Shown: in pieces, positions 13,329 to 28,300 of the stretch
Layout: each line of letters starts with the position of its first letter
Numbering within the stretch: position 1 is the first letter of the stretch
Origin: Sitta carolinensis
Taxonomy: Eukaryota > Chordata > Aves > Passeriformes > Sittidae
NCBI GenBank assembly: GCA_032173965.1
Contig: CM063283.1
Span: 86,634,243 to 86,698,242 of the forward strand
Length of the DNA stretch: 64,000 bases
Direction of reading: 5' to 3'
Notes under the pieces: model-generated
Seen by the model: only the letters and a program-made list of their open reading frames with translations
Database searches by the model: none
What the model was told of the DNA's origin: nothing
Translations under genes and position numbers: made by a program

Positions 13329-16300
13329 GTTAGTATGAACTTTTTATTTATAATGAGAAGTATATATGTAGAATTCTTGGATATGTCTATTTTCTAAGAA
13401 TTTACTTCTGTATCTGCTTTCGAATATACTCGTTTTAACCTTCTGGAGGCTTACAAGCCTGCCTCAAAAGCTCTTAGAATCATTTGTAATCAGGTCTAAA
13501 ATGAATTTTTATTTTGTGATACTGCTTTTGCAATATGATTTTCTTTCAAAAGAAGAATGTTTATAAATGCTGTAGCTGACCTAAATTCAGACAGGTTGTG
13601 TGTCATTATGATGGTGGTGTTTTTTACCTCAACATCTAATTGAACTTAGTTCAATTAATACAACCATTCAAAATTTGTGTGATAATGGCTTTCATTTTTT
13701 TTCCTTACTCTGTAGGGAGAGAAGGCCACTTTCCATCATGAAGGTTTCTTCTGGAGGTGCTGGTTTAGTGGAAATGTAGGAGATAATAATGCCAGCATGT
13801 GGAATTTTTGGTATAGTAAGTAATTTTTTCCTTTTACATTATGTACAGTAGTTTGTTCTCAAAATTGTTGGGGTTTGGTGTGTTTTTTGTTTTTCCTTCT
13901 ATCTATGAATCATTAGCTTTCATATGGATTCTTTGGGGATCAGGTTCTTCAGCTACCCTAAAATAAATTCTTGACACACACTTTTGTAATCTGTACTATA
14001 GGAAACCCCAGGACAAAATGATACAAGTTTAGCTGTCAGATTACACTGTGATTGTTATGGATGCCCTGTTAACCTAAGTCCATTCTTAGCTACACAGTCT
14101 TTTACCACTTACTTTTAAACAGTTGGTTTATTATTTTTGTTATTTATTATTATTTTATTATATATATATATACACACACTATATATATAAATACAATATA
14201 AAATATTTAATATTTTATTAAATTAAATATATTTCTATTTTTATTATTTTATTATATATTTATTATTTGTTAAGTAGGGAAAAAGAGCTTAGTGGTTATC
14301 CTGGTCTGTGAATTTTTGCTTGGAGAGTTTCTCCATCTGTTCTTAACTGACTGCAAGTGGATTAAGAAGGGAATGGGCAACTCCATAGTGAAAATAGCGT
14401 AGGACACACCATCTCCAGAAGAGTTCCTTTATTACATTCACAGATGACCCATTGATTTCTTTCACTACATCCAGGATTCTAACATAGAATTCCAAGATCA
14501 GATAGTGTTTTACAACCAAAATCTCCCATTAAGAAGAGAAGTAAAACTTCTCCAGTCTTTGACACCCCCTCTGAGGTAGGGAGCTCCCTCACCTTATTGC
14601 AAGATTTCCATATTCCTTGTGGAAAGCAGGTGCCATCATACAAGTTTGACTTGAATAGCCCATATTTTGCTAAATGTATTGCTTTGTATTGTGTGGAAAA
14701 TGTAGTATTCACTGTAGTTAATTTCCCCTTGTTATTTATGTAGAAAATTATGCAGTTAGGAATCTGAAATTTAGGTGGGGTTTAAGTTATAGTCAGTTTT
14801 TATCTTTTGCCAGGAAGAAGTTGATATTTTCAGAAGTATTTAATATAAAGAGTGAAACTACCCTTTTCTGGAGGATATTGATTCCATAGACTAGATTCAT
14901 ATTTGTGGACATTGTAAACTTTCTGAAGATGCTTGATATTTTCATTGTTCTTTCACGAAAGAAAAAGTAATTGCCTGGAATTTTTTTTTCTTTTGGTTTT
15001 TTCTTTTCTCACATGTAATAATGAGATGAACATAATTAGCCCTCAAATGAAAAAGGTACATATGCATACAAAGGCATACATATGCATCACATATAAATTG
15101 CAGTGTGCTTTCAGCAGGGCTCATTTACTGTCCCAGAGTACAAATCTGTCCTGCTCTTTAAGGAATATTCTTATTTGGATTGTTTGGATACAAGGCTTGT
15201 ATCTCTTACCAAACCAAATTCACTGTAAGCTGTTGCCTAGGAAAGGACCTGAAATCTTTACCTATGAAGCTCAGTTTTTCCATTTGAAGAACAGACTCAC
15301 AGTATTGTTAAGGCAGTAAAATATTAATCTTTAGCTTTCTTTCATTTTTAGCCAACCAGTCACCTTCTAAGAATTGTACACATGCTTACCTTTCCCCATT
15401 TCCTCTTCTCCGAGATGAACACAACTCAACCTCCTATGACTCTGCAATCAGTAAGTATTGCTTGGTGCAAATGAAAACAATGCCTAGAGGTTCAAGGAAA
15501 CAATTTGGATGCTTCAAAATGAAACAGCCTTATCGCTCCACACAGTTTAACACAACTTTGGTATTTCATACTTCTCATAATTTTACAACATGCATATTTA
15601 AGCCATTGTTTAACAAAGCACATAAATAAATGCTCAGCTTTAAGCATGATGGCAGAATGGAGGTAATTTCTGAAGGAAAAAAAAAATCCCAAAAAACCCC
15701 CCAAGGATGTTTCCTTTTTAGTGCTTTTTTTCTCCAACATAGTAAATATCTTTCTTGGGCTGAATGCATTAAACAAGTATTTAATGTCATGTATTTCAAT
15801 AAAACTGGGTTTTGTTTTGGTTGGATTTTTTTTTAGTTAAATAAATAATGACATGGAAATGTATTGCATTTTTACTTTATGGGGAAGGAGGAGCAGAGCC
15901 TTGATACTAAGTTTATTTAACTGACTCAGATGTACTTCTCTGAGAAACTCTTGTACTGTAACAGAGATACATGTAAGCATATATTTATATACCTCTGAAA
16001 GATAAACATCAATAGAAAACTTAATGTTTGAATAGTGCCTAGAAAGCTCTGTCTTTAAAACACTTAGAAACTGCTTAAAAATATCAGGTACATTTAATCA
16101 GAGTAAGAGTTTTATGCAAACATATTTGAAGTAAATAACTTCTGATACCTCATTTGTATGACTTTTTAAACAACCTGTGATGTGTGCATGCTACATGTTT
16201 CTGAGCTCACTGACTAAGGGATCACTTGAGTGATCCCTTCCTGTCCTGAAGCTGTAATTATGGTTTTGTTAACCTTGAAGTGTCTTTAGAATCCAATTTT

Positions 16301-19300
16301 TATGTTGCAGACATGGAAAAGAAAATAAACTAGAATTATAATGGTTCTGTTAATCTTTAGAAATTATGAACTGTTTGTCCAGGAAGAATACAGACCTCTC
16401 CATTCAGAGATCTAATCTGTAACTTCACAGCACATCTAGAACAGTTTATCTTTCCATTTGAAAGTGACAGAGTCATCAGCTCCTAATAGCCTAGACAGAG
16501 TTTGTATTCCACTGTTCACTCATACATTCACAAAGGTTTCTCAAATTATATTGCATGATTACACAGAAGTGGACAAACAAAGAAAAAGGAAAGGAGAAGG
16601 AATATCATCAAAAGTTTAATTAATTTTAGTTAATGTTTGCCAAAAGAACCACTGCTCAAATATAATTTTCCTATCTATATTTCATATTAGGAGATTAAAA
16701 GTAGGTAGAACTGTGCAATAGATGCTGGCCCAGGTAGAGTATATTCAGAGCCATTCCTGCTATATAAATAGATACAGTTGGATTGCTTTCGAGCTCATTA
16801 AAACTGAAGAAGGTTTGGGGTTTTTTATGCCTACATTTCATTTTCAGCATCCAAGCTGAGTTATTTACTAGAACAGATATGATTGTTCAAGAGTATTTCA
16901 TAACTTTTTATGAAGAAGGTTATGTCATCATCTCTTCTGTTAGTTCAAAACTTGTTTAGTCTAGTTTGAAAATCCTGCCCATGATATTTGGCAAACAAGT
17001 TTGAAAAACCTTGCTTCAACTGCAGTTGCTAAACTAAGAAATGCTAGAAGGTTATCCTATTCTTCTTGGCTCCCAGTGCAGGAAGTGGTTCTCTATAAAA
17101 CCAGTGGCAAAAGGCTCCAGTTTGGTTTCATGAATAAAAAGATTTCATCTGTGATTTATATATCCAGTTGTCTGCATCTAATACTTTGCATCAGCTAAGC
17201 ATAGAATAAAAGTGCACTACCAAAAATTGAGGTTATTGTCCTCTTTTATAGTTTTGCCGCTGTTTCTTGATTTCATGGCTCATAGCTTTTTTGACATATA
17301 CTCTTTTGGGGACGATAAAAAGCCCAAATCTCCTTCTCAGGTTTATCATTGCATTTTTAGTGAGCCAACCAATTCTATTTTAACAAGATATAACAAGATA
17401 ACAAGAATTTTTCTGTCATCTTCATTTGTTTTTTCATAGAAAAATAAACAGCTGAATAGAGAGCTTTAAACTTCATTAGAAAAGTCAAAAATGTATACAA
17501 CACATTTTCTAAAAATCTCTAACTTTCTGTTCAGAGCATTATTAGTTTCTGAACAAGTAAATGCATGTGATTTTTTTACAGACTATTTGGCTTAAGAGAC
17601 TTTTGGATCTTATCAGAGGAATTTGAATATAACTTTAGCCCCTTGTGCAGTCCCTTGTGTGGAGACACAAGTGTGGTTTGTCGTTGGAGTGCTGTGTCAC
17701 CATCCAGCGGGAAGAGCTCAGACAAAGATAAGTTGCCTGAGGAACATGAAATCTCTGATGCTTTTTGAGCACAGTGTCTGGATCAAGTTTACTGTTGACA
17801 TAACTCCTTTGGCTTTAGTAAAAATTTGGCTCAGAGCTTTGCTGGGCCAGAATTCAAAACAGGCTCACCTATCCTCTCTTAGTTTATTTCCATCTTTTTG
17901 TATTCTAGGTTTGTGTTTGTGTTGTAGTTCCCAAGTATCTTAAAGCACTGAGGACGGGAACCTCTAGCATTTCAGTATGCCTTACAAAGTTTTAGACCAA
18001 AAGTTCAGTCCATTCTGATTTACAAACCTAGACTACTATGAGCTCTTGGTGACAAGGACTATAGCCTTAGATGGAAATGTAAAGACAGAAAAGCCTTTGG
18101 GGGTGCTTATATTGGAGGTTTGAATGCATACTTTAATGTATCAGATACCTTTTAATCATTACTGTTATATGCAGGATCAGCTTCAAAGGGTTAGATAGCA
18201 CTGCCTTGAAATTGCAGTTTGCTATATCTTTTAATCATGGTTATAATGTTTTTATGCTTTCATTGGTTTTGTTATGTTTCTTGACAGAGTGGAGAGGATT
18301 CCCCTAGCTGTAGTGTAAGGTATTGTCAAAAGCTGTGTGATCCATCATTTATGGTTAATATACTTTAAGAAATTTGTAGGCCATGTAATTAATCTTAACC
18401 TGAAACAGGTTCTAAACGAACTCAGGGGAAGCCTGACTCTAGTGGTACAGAGGTTTAGAGTGGCAACTTTTATAGTGTGCAGCTCTTAAGTCGACTTAGC
18501 ACCTCACTGTGTTGCTAGCAGATTCATTTTTATGATGATTCACATATATAAGTGCAATAAACTACAACCTAGGAATAAAAAAATAAATTAGACCATGCAA
18601 TAGAAATACTAGAGCAGGAATCTATATATTTAAAAATAAACATAATTTTGCATAATCATAGAAAGATTAGTTGCCCCATCAGGCTATTCTGAAAATATAA
18701 AAATATAATACTTTTAATGTTAATTCATTGCTAGCTAGATTCATGTGTAATATCATGTCATTTGATTACTTAACACTGATGTTCAAGGGCTATCACACTT
18801 TCCTAAAATTCTTTTACTATAGGACATTACTAGGCCTGTTTTTGGAAAATGTGTGAAGTTCTTACTCATGGAAATAGTTCCACTGGCCATAGTGAGATTA
18901 TTGCTATGAAAAAGAAGTGAAAAATCTAAAAATTAGTCACTAATTCATTATTTTTATTTTTGAGGGGATTTTTTTCAATTTGATTTGGAAATAAACAATA
19001 GTTCCCTTACTGTTGTACATCACCCCAACACCTTTTAAAGCTGAAGTGGAAGCATTTTAATGGGGCAGCACTGGCACATTAGTTTAATACTCTGATTTTT
19101 TTAGCTGCCAGTATTTGTTTTCCTGACTATTAGTATCTTATTTTGTCCAGTACTGGGCACATTGCCAGCATTTGAAGTAATGCCTAATGGATAATACACA
19201 ATGTTTATAGGACTGAAGCAAAAATCTGATTCAGCAAATGTTAAATATCAAATGGTGAGATCAAATTTACTGGCAGATTTGTTAATGGATTGAAATTAAC

Positions 19301-22300
19301 CTAAAGTAAATCTGGAAAATATCAGCAATGATATTTTAATTATTTAAGTGAAATGTTATCAGTAGTCTATTTCTCGGGGAAAAAATGCTCTTATGTACTA
19401 GTCGTACAATTGCCCATGAGATATTGTAATATGGCACATTTATAAGTGTGATCTCTGTAGTCCCTCAAGCAGCAATAAAGTAAGCATTTTAAAAAGCAGT
19501 GTATCTGTCTTGTGAATATTGTATTTGTTTTACTGTAAAGTTATTTTTGAAAAAAAAAATTACTAAGGGATAGTAAAGGGTGCTGAATGAAGCTGAGAAA
19601 AGTCTTGCAAGGTTTACTGTGTTGTTGTGTGTCTCCTGTGCTGCTGGTGATTTCATTTACAGTTCATTATCTGCAGAGAAGATACTCCTGTTTGAGAACA
19701 GTTCAGGTGCTTTGCCTCATATTGGCAAAAAGAGAGGTAAAGCCCCACACATTATAAAATACAATCCACTGTCAGATCACAAGAAATGTTCCCTTTTGGA
19801 TGTGAGCTTGTCTGTGGTATTTCAAGGAAACATTTCCAAATAATTTTGCCTACCCCTGGAAATTTTTGTGGCATTGTACTAACACGTTTCAAAAGGCTTT
19901 TCATCCTTATAGCATTTAATAATTCATATTTATATTAAATATAAGTGCCTGGGGTTTTTGTGGTAGACGATAGTACTTGTATGGACTGATGACTGTGTTT
20001 TGAAAACACTTTAAGTCAGCAAGGGCAGTGAAATGCTTTGGTATGATTTCATGATGCTGATGCTAGCATCTCAAATAGTAGAAGGGTGTTGCTTTGTGAC
20101 ATTAGCTAGGCTATTCCTGACTAACTGTTATGGAGCTCCAGAGATGTCCATGACTGCTACACAAGTGTGTGTTGTAGGTGACACAGCTCTGTAGCTTCTC
20201 AAATGTAGTATTCCTTCTCTTTCATATCATGCAGCAGTAACATCTTAAAATATGAGTCTGTAACTTCAGTTTGTAATCAATGCTGGGATCCACTATAATC
20301 AAAAAGAAGGCTTTTGGTAATTTTCACCCATTTATCCAAAATTTGGTCCCTTGCACAAACCCAGACACTTCTAGTTTTCAAATAATGCAGAATTCTCTGG
20401 AGGGACCTAAATTAGGATCTTTATAAAGAAAAACAAGTAGCAAGGAAAAATACAGGTCATGCAATTTTGGAGGAATATAATGTTCCCATAGAGGCCTGAT
20501 GGTGCAGTTGTGTGTACTCCTGTTTTCTGCTAAGTCTTTTTTATTTTTAGGCCTGCCTGTCATTTCCAAGGCAAATGTTGTACTCAACAAAGGGGCAGCT
20601 TACCAAGATGAGTTACAAAACCTTCTGTTTAGCACTCTTGCAACACAGAGCAATGGTATCTAAGATTTTAAACACTGCAGATATGTTTACTTTACACTCT
20701 GCAATAGTGCTTGTACTTTATTTCTTCTGTTGTAGGAAACACTTGGAATAATGCATGTACTTGACATAGGTAACTAACATATCTGTGAAGTACCTGGAAG
20801 AGACAAGGGTACTCCTTGTCATCTGGACCAGAAAGTGGACTATCCTCTGAAACACCTCAGTGAGACTTGAAATTGTGCAAACTTCTGTTAACACTTTGTA
20901 TAGATACACTTTTTATGAGTTCACTGAACCATTGTTTCTTGAAACTGACTGTTTGGATCACAGCATCAGCCCTTTTTGTGGGATATAAAGAAGAGTAACT
21001 CAAAGCAGCATCTTCTGTTGCATTTTATCTATCATTGTGTCTCAACCTTAGAGCAGCAAAGTCTTTGACTTAGGAAGATTTAATTTCAACCAACTCTTTT
21101 GTGTTCATCTATAGATGACAGCTAAGCTAAATGACAGCAGTAGGCCTGAGTTGTAATTTTGAATGACTAGCTCTGTAGAAATTGATCTTTTCTGTCTAGG
21201 CAGAGAAGAAGGGAAATGTGATCTAAGCAAAAATGGTCAGATTATAAAATAAGTGAAGCCATCTTTTCAGGAAAACGATGGCTTTGTAATACCCTTATAA
21301 AAGTAAAAGTCTAAGTGCTCATAGGGTGTTTCCTCAGACCTGTGCCTCAAGTGAACCAAATGACTTTCTGCCTTGCAGATTAGAGGGGGTAATATTTTGC
21401 TTGAAAAGTCACAGATTTGTGAGAAGACTGTACCTGTCAATTACACTCTATTTTTTAATTGATGTTTAATGACTGAATTAGCTTAATAAACGAGTATTAG
21501 GATAATCAGAATTTATCCATGATTCTTTAGAGTACATAATTGTTTTGGAGAAATAGAATGAAAGCTTCTGTCAAGTGATAGCTAGGTGAAATCAGTATTT
21601 CACACATAATGCATAAAATAGTTACAGTGTTGGGGCAGAGAAACAGCTTTTATCTTATATAGTTAAAGGGAGATTGAAACAAATTTTCATCAGTTACATT
21701 TGTACTTCTTTTGTGCTCTAAGAATATTTGAGCATCAAATCAAGCTTTTCTCATGAAATTTCATTAAAAGCAGACTTCAAAACTTCCTGTATGAAGAGCA
21801 GATAGTGAAAATGGATGTTGCTTTTGTAATGTTGGAGAATCTTGTGTCCTTCTCCATTCAGAAAATAGAAACATCATGACTTAGGTGACTGACCATAATA
21901 ATATACAAGAAAGCTTTTTCAAGGTCCATTTTGGCCAGCGTGTCCTATTATGACTTTGAAGTACCTTGGGCCACCCAGGTAAAAGAGTTGGGTGGTTATA
22001 GATTGATTTAGTGGTATTAGGCTTTAAATGAGGAAGTAATGTCCCATGGACGTGGAGACTGCAATGAAGCTTATCAAAGTAGCGCCATGAGTAAAATAAT
22101 ATGAAATTGCTTCAGAAATCCAAGACTGAAGGACTTGAGAGATTTACCTTTTTAGGTCTCCATTCACTGTCCATTTGCATTAAGTGAATCATTTAACTAT
22201 GTGTTTAACTTTAAACAGGTGCCTAAATCCCATAAGAGGTATCGTACTTAAAGCAAAACACACTTTTAACTGCTTTGCTGAGCCGTAGCCTTATTTCTTA

Positions 22301-25300
22301 CCTACTATTCCAGGTAGCATTCCTATATTGTTTATGTGAAGTGGGGACTTGGATATAAACCAAACCACGATGTTAACCCTTCTGCCAAGTACTTTCAGAC
22401 ACATTCATCCTTTTTATGCCCAAACCTGCTGATCAGTGTGGCGGAAAATTGTCTCTGAATGTTTGCCTGGATTAAAAAGGGTGTTATTTTAAAAGTGTGG
22501 CTAATGTAATGTGGCGAGCATGAGCTAGCTAATATATTTACAAGGTTGAAGATGTATACTTTAACTTGTGTTAAGCTGGTCAAGTTAAATAACGTAGACT
22601 TTTGGAATATATTAGTGGGAAACGAGCTGCTAATGCCTAGTGCACCTTCAGATTTCAGATGAGAGCAAACCTGAATTATTACTGAATAGCTGTCTCTAAC
22701 AAGCTGTATGAATTTGAATCTTTCAGGATATGAACCAGTATAATAGTTGCTTGGTTGTGTTTTTCCATAACAGTAAGTAGGTGCTGTCAGATGATAAGTG
22801 GCAGTTTCTTTTGTGATACACTTTTCCTGACTTGCCAGCTGGCTTATATGCACTCCCTCAGTTGGGTGGAAATGTTTTTCACTGACTGAATTGTCAGTGC
22901 TTCAAGATTTTCAGATCTGACGATGGAGATCTTTACAACTCATAATTTTACTAATGGGTTGTGTTAATGTACCAATTTTTAAATTCATGGGAGAAATTTA
23001 TGTCACTCTTGTAGCATTTGTAAAATGATGACTTTGTTAAATGGATGTGCAATTAACCAGCTAAAAACTAATTGTTAGAAAGACTCTTTTGGCCAGAGTA
23101 TGTCACAAAACTCTCAGCTCATTTATCACCAGCTGCATCCATTAATTCAGCACTGCTTGGCACTGCCTAACAGGGGCTTCTGAAACATCACATTTTAAAT
23201 TTAATAAAATACAAAGAGCTTTAGAGCAGAAATAGTCTGGTTTAAGACACTTAGCTGTTTTTCAGAAATACAGAAATTTTCTTAGTTTCTCTCTGCTTCT
23301 AGCTGAAATTTCTTTCTGCTGAATACAGCTATATATAAGGAGTATTATCCAGCCGTAAATTGTAAAGAACTTACAGATCGTTATCGGTGATACAGTCTGG
23401 GTACTAACGGTGTCAAGATGTTTCTTCCACACAATTTTGGTAAAATAATTGTATCCTGTCAGTCCAATCATTTATCCCAAAGAATCACTGCTACAGCTTC
23501 GCTGTACCATTTTCTAGTGTAAGTTTGGTCAGGTTGCTATCTTACAAGGTATTGCTAAATATTCAGCAGATGGATTTCATTCACAATAACCTACACACTG
23601 TTTTCCATGATCATCAGGTAAGGGCTGATAATCAAACATATTTTGATCCACATGGTATATAATGGATATGCAAAATAGAATTCATTTCATTTGTTAATAA
23701 GGCAAGTGATAAGAGAAGGGGAAAGGAAAATCTTTGTTAGCGAACTTGGATAAGTTCTAAAAAACATTGTATTCTTTTTCTTCCTTCTTCCTTTTCTCCA
23801 GTTTATCGAGGTTTCTGGACAGTTCTTATGCTCGTGGGAGTGCTCACTGTGGTGGTGGCTAGTTTCCTCATCATCTGTGCAGCTCCTTTTGCCAGTCACA
23901 TTCTATACAAAGCAGGAGGAGGCTTTTTCATCATTGCTGGTAAGTATACTGTTTGTATACTAGTCAATTATAGAGTAGAAAGGATGAGTTATTTCTTCCA
24001 TTTTCCTTAACCAAAAATTATATCAATCATGGCTAAAAGAAAGAGAAAGCATATGCTTCTATCCTTTGGCTTGTGGAGTGCCTGTCTTAGAGACAATTTT
24101 TTTTTGCACAGTTATTTAATCATGAAGCTATTATGAAAGATATTTTGGGGTTAAGGTTAAAAACCCCAACACATCCAGGACAAATCATGGAATTACACTG
24201 CAATTTCAATCTACTTTTTTAACAGGAAAAAGGATGCATATTTAAGGATGTTACCTTTTAGGATTCTTAAGGACTTTAGCTAAGGAGCTAGTTTTGTCCT
24301 TTATCAGTGATGCAAACGATTATTATAGTGGACTCTGAAGAAGCTGGGAGACAGAACACATTTACATGACCAATACGGGAAAATGCTTTGGATGTGATAG
24401 GACTAAGAAAAACAGTTGTCACGTATGTGTAAGTAGGAGCTCTAAACCTCTGTGAATGAAAGATTAGAAATAACTGAATCCTTCCTTGTAATCTTCCTTC
24501 CTTGTAACCCACACATACAGATGCACCCTCCCAGGATGCAGCTGATACAGACAGCTCAATGCCACACTGTTTGCTTAACTTTGAAAAGTCTGTGAAGATG
24601 TCACACTGTGTAAGATATAGTTATATAGGATGTAAGTGGTAGTTTGTGCTCCATTGCTGTTCTCCTTGGTTTAAAGCCTGGTGAGAGGCAGCCCTGTGAG
24701 AACATACTGTGTTACAGGGCAGAGCCACCCCTGTCAGGACCACAAGGTCTGGGCTCTCTTTTTGCTTCTCATACTCACCCCCCTGACCTTGCTTACCGCT
24801 GCACCTCTAAGCTCTTCATACACAGCTAGTAATCATTATTCCCTTCCAAAGGGCTCTCAGTGAAGTGTGGGAAGTATTTTGTATTTTAGTTGAAGAAAAT
24901 CCTGCATACTCACATTTTATCTCTTGAGAATTACTCCTCCACACTTTTAAAAGACATACAAAAATATTCATGGGCTGATGGAGAATCTGAGATATTTCAA
25001 TGCTTTTTGTCACTAATTTGCAGGGCAGGAGCCCATGTGAGTCTTGCTCTTTTCCTGCATTTTTAATGCATGAAAACCTCAGCTGTCACTAGAAAGTAGC
25101 AGAAGCTGTTTGAGAGGAAAAGAGCACTTGAAAGACATGTAACTGACGGGCAGAGGTGCAAAGCAATGCTTGTGTTCTCCACTCTGGGTCAGTTCATCTG
25201 CCCTCATTTAGGTAGGGGAAAGTTAGATCCCCAAGCCTGTGCTAGCCTCCCTTAGCTTCCCTAGGAGGCCTGCAAGAGGCAGTAACATTCATTGGCAGTA

Positions 25301-28300
25301 AAAACAGTAGGTATGTAAGAAGCTCCCTCAGCTGGGGATTCATTTCATACTGAAAGAGGGGCCTAATTGGATCAGATGAATGTGCTATGGAGGAACCCTA
25401 TGCCTCTCTTTCCTTTACTAAGAAAAGATAGAGAGACTATTTCTTTAGGTATGTGAAGTTAAGTGAGCTTTATTATCCCAGTGTGTGACCTTGGGTCTAT
25501 GTCTTTGCCCCTTTCACCCTTTGTCCCTATATAGTAAATGATCTTCAAGGGAAATCCTGATTTTTACTCTCTCTGCATGTAGCATGTTTCAACTTCAGGA
25601 CTGCTCTCAATCAGGGCTTTAGAAAAAAGCTATATTATTTTTACTATTACTATTAATGTTGTTGAAAAGAAAAGGTCTTTGGCTAGATCCCGCTATAATT
25701 TGTCAAAAAATAGTGGTGGCAGGAGAATATAGGACCCATTCAGCTTGCTCAAGACAGAGTAAGATAAGATAAAATAATGCAGAAGAGGGTGATGTGCTCT
25801 ACTGTGTCCCTGCTGCCCAGATCCCTTCCTCTGCCCATCTCCTTCAGGACTAGAGAGCCTGTTCATTTACTGCCTGCCAAATCAAAGCAGGGCATGGAGG
25901 GGAGAGAGATGAGAAGTGGTGCATACTTATCACTTCTTAAACATGTGATCAGGATGCAGCCATGGTGTGCATCTACTTTAACACGGAGCTAATGGGAAAA
26001 TGAAAAGATGTAATGTGACTGAGATTTGGTGAAGTCAGAGTTCTTCTAAGGCAGAAAGTGGCGGGTCGTTTTGAAGAAACAAGAGGAATTATACACTTTG
26101 TTTTGAAAGAGCCTGGTTGCTGTCTTACCATAAAATTCAAGTATGTGTTATACTGTAGAGGATAGTCTTCTGAGAAGGATATTAGACAAAGTGATTGTTC
26201 TTTAGAAGTTAGGAAGAAGATAGGGAGATCAGTCATTTTCCTACTTACATGTCTTAAAAAAAAGTTAGATGAAATAATTTTAATACCCGTTATTGAACAG
26301 AAGTATCTTTATCCTTCTGCAGCCTTAACTTACAAACTAGCAGCAGATAAAAGCTCTCCCTCAACTGAAGAGTACAGCTCGTAGCATGATCTGCTGTGAT
26401 GTCTTAGGGTCCAGGAAGTAACGGAAGACATTACTGGGAAAGAGATTAATACCAAATGTTCAGCCAACTGAAAGCTGTTTTGTATGAACCAATTGCTTAA
26501 ATTTCTATTGTCAACAGTAGAAAATCCTCAGATAGACACCTTACCTTCTCTGTGAAAGGCAGACAGACTTGCCTTTTGGAGTGACCCTTTCAAGAAGCCT
26601 GAACAGAGATCCTGAGTGACACAAATAAATTTAAAGGACGTTGAAAAGGACATCTTGTGGCAATCAAGTCTGACATCCCATTTAGAGCATGGTTGTCTTC
26701 AAAGTTAGATCAGGCAGCTCAGAGCCTTATCCAATCAAGTCTTTTTAAATCTCCAATAAATGATGTTCCACAGCATGTTTGGGTGCTTGTCTCAGATTGA
26801 CCAACTTCATTGTGAGAAATGTTTTATTTTTTCCTTGTTTTCACCTGATATTGCCCTTGATGCAGTTTGTGACCATTACATCTCATCCTGTAAAGTCCAT
26901 AGGTCTCTGAACAGTCTATCCCCATCTTTTCCATAAATCCATTTAAGACTGAATTCTTCTCTAGACTAAAATTCCCCAGCTCACTCAGCCTCTACTTATT
27001 CTCCATTCTCCTAACCATTTTGGTGGTCATCACCTCAGTTTATCAGTATCTCTGTTTCTCATGGGGACCCCAAACTGGACATAGTTTACCACATGTAATA
27101 TCACAAGTGTTAAATAAAGGGTCATAAAATTATTTTCAAATCTAACAATGGTGTTCTTGCTAATGCAGCTCTGTATGAGGTTAATTTTTATTTTTGCTAG
27201 ACTTCTTGAATTCTTGTACTTTAAGGAAACTGTCTATGAGCAACACCAGATGCTTCTGGGCTCCTTTGGTCCTTAAGGCAGCCTTTGTCCTTGAAGGCAG
27301 CCTTTCTTGGGATCTTGCCTACCAGTTCTCTGCACAGATTGAAATGTGTTCACCTAAGTTCTGGGTATTACCTTCCGTATTCCTCCTAGGAGATTAACCT
27401 TTGCCATTCCTTGGCCATTATAACTACAATTAACACCATCTATCACTTTCCTGACCCATTTTTCCTTAATTGGGAGCCTGAGGCTGCAGGCGAAACTACA
27501 CCTGCAATACCTGTGGGAAAAAGTGAGTATCAGTTCAATGATACCACAGTCAGTGACTTGAGTGCTGCCTTTGCAGCATTCTCTCCATGTCTGCAACATC
27601 AGAGGATGGTCCAAGAGCATCTATGGTACTGAAAACTGTAAGATGCCTTATAGTTGCTTCATAGGAGAAGGGAAAGTTGCCATAAAATGATCTCTTAGAG
27701 CAACCTTCAATAAAGTCCGTAGTTACCTTGTGCCTCTTTCTGCCTGGTGGTGGTGAAAACTTGTTCATCAGTACATCTTGTACTGATGTCAATAAGCAAT
27801 ATGCCAGGATGTGCACAGAGCATTACAGAGTCACACCCTGGTGAAAAAGCAAGAAGTATGACTGCTGCTTCCAGCCAAAAGAGTGAAAAATAATGGTACT
27901 TTAACTCGAGATCCTAGATGAGGACAAAAATCTGTTTTTAGAGACATGTAACTACTCCCATAACTTTTTAATGGGATCCTCTACATGTACTTAAGCAGGG
28001 AATGCCAACCATTATTTTTAAATAAAGATCACAAGAGGCCAAGGTAGGTGGTAGAATCTGAAATAAGGACAAGAACCGAAAAATGAATTTAATGTAAAAA
28101 TATACACACACACATAGAAGTTTTTCTCAAGTGAGATAAAGAGTTCTAAACTTCCAGGCATAAGTAAAAAGCTCACATCATTCTTTCCAGCACCTGTTGT
28201 CTTCGCGTCTGCATAGTAAAAGATTCATGCCATAAACAGCCATTCACCATTGACAAGTGAAAGGCATTTCTACGTGGGAAGAATCACTACTAAAGGCCAG

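Noticed and set aside
22395..22853. A 152-codon minus-strand open frame inside TMEM182 intron 3
   Set aside because: It has no recognisable domain, promoter or splice support; its length is compatible with chance in this much sequence.
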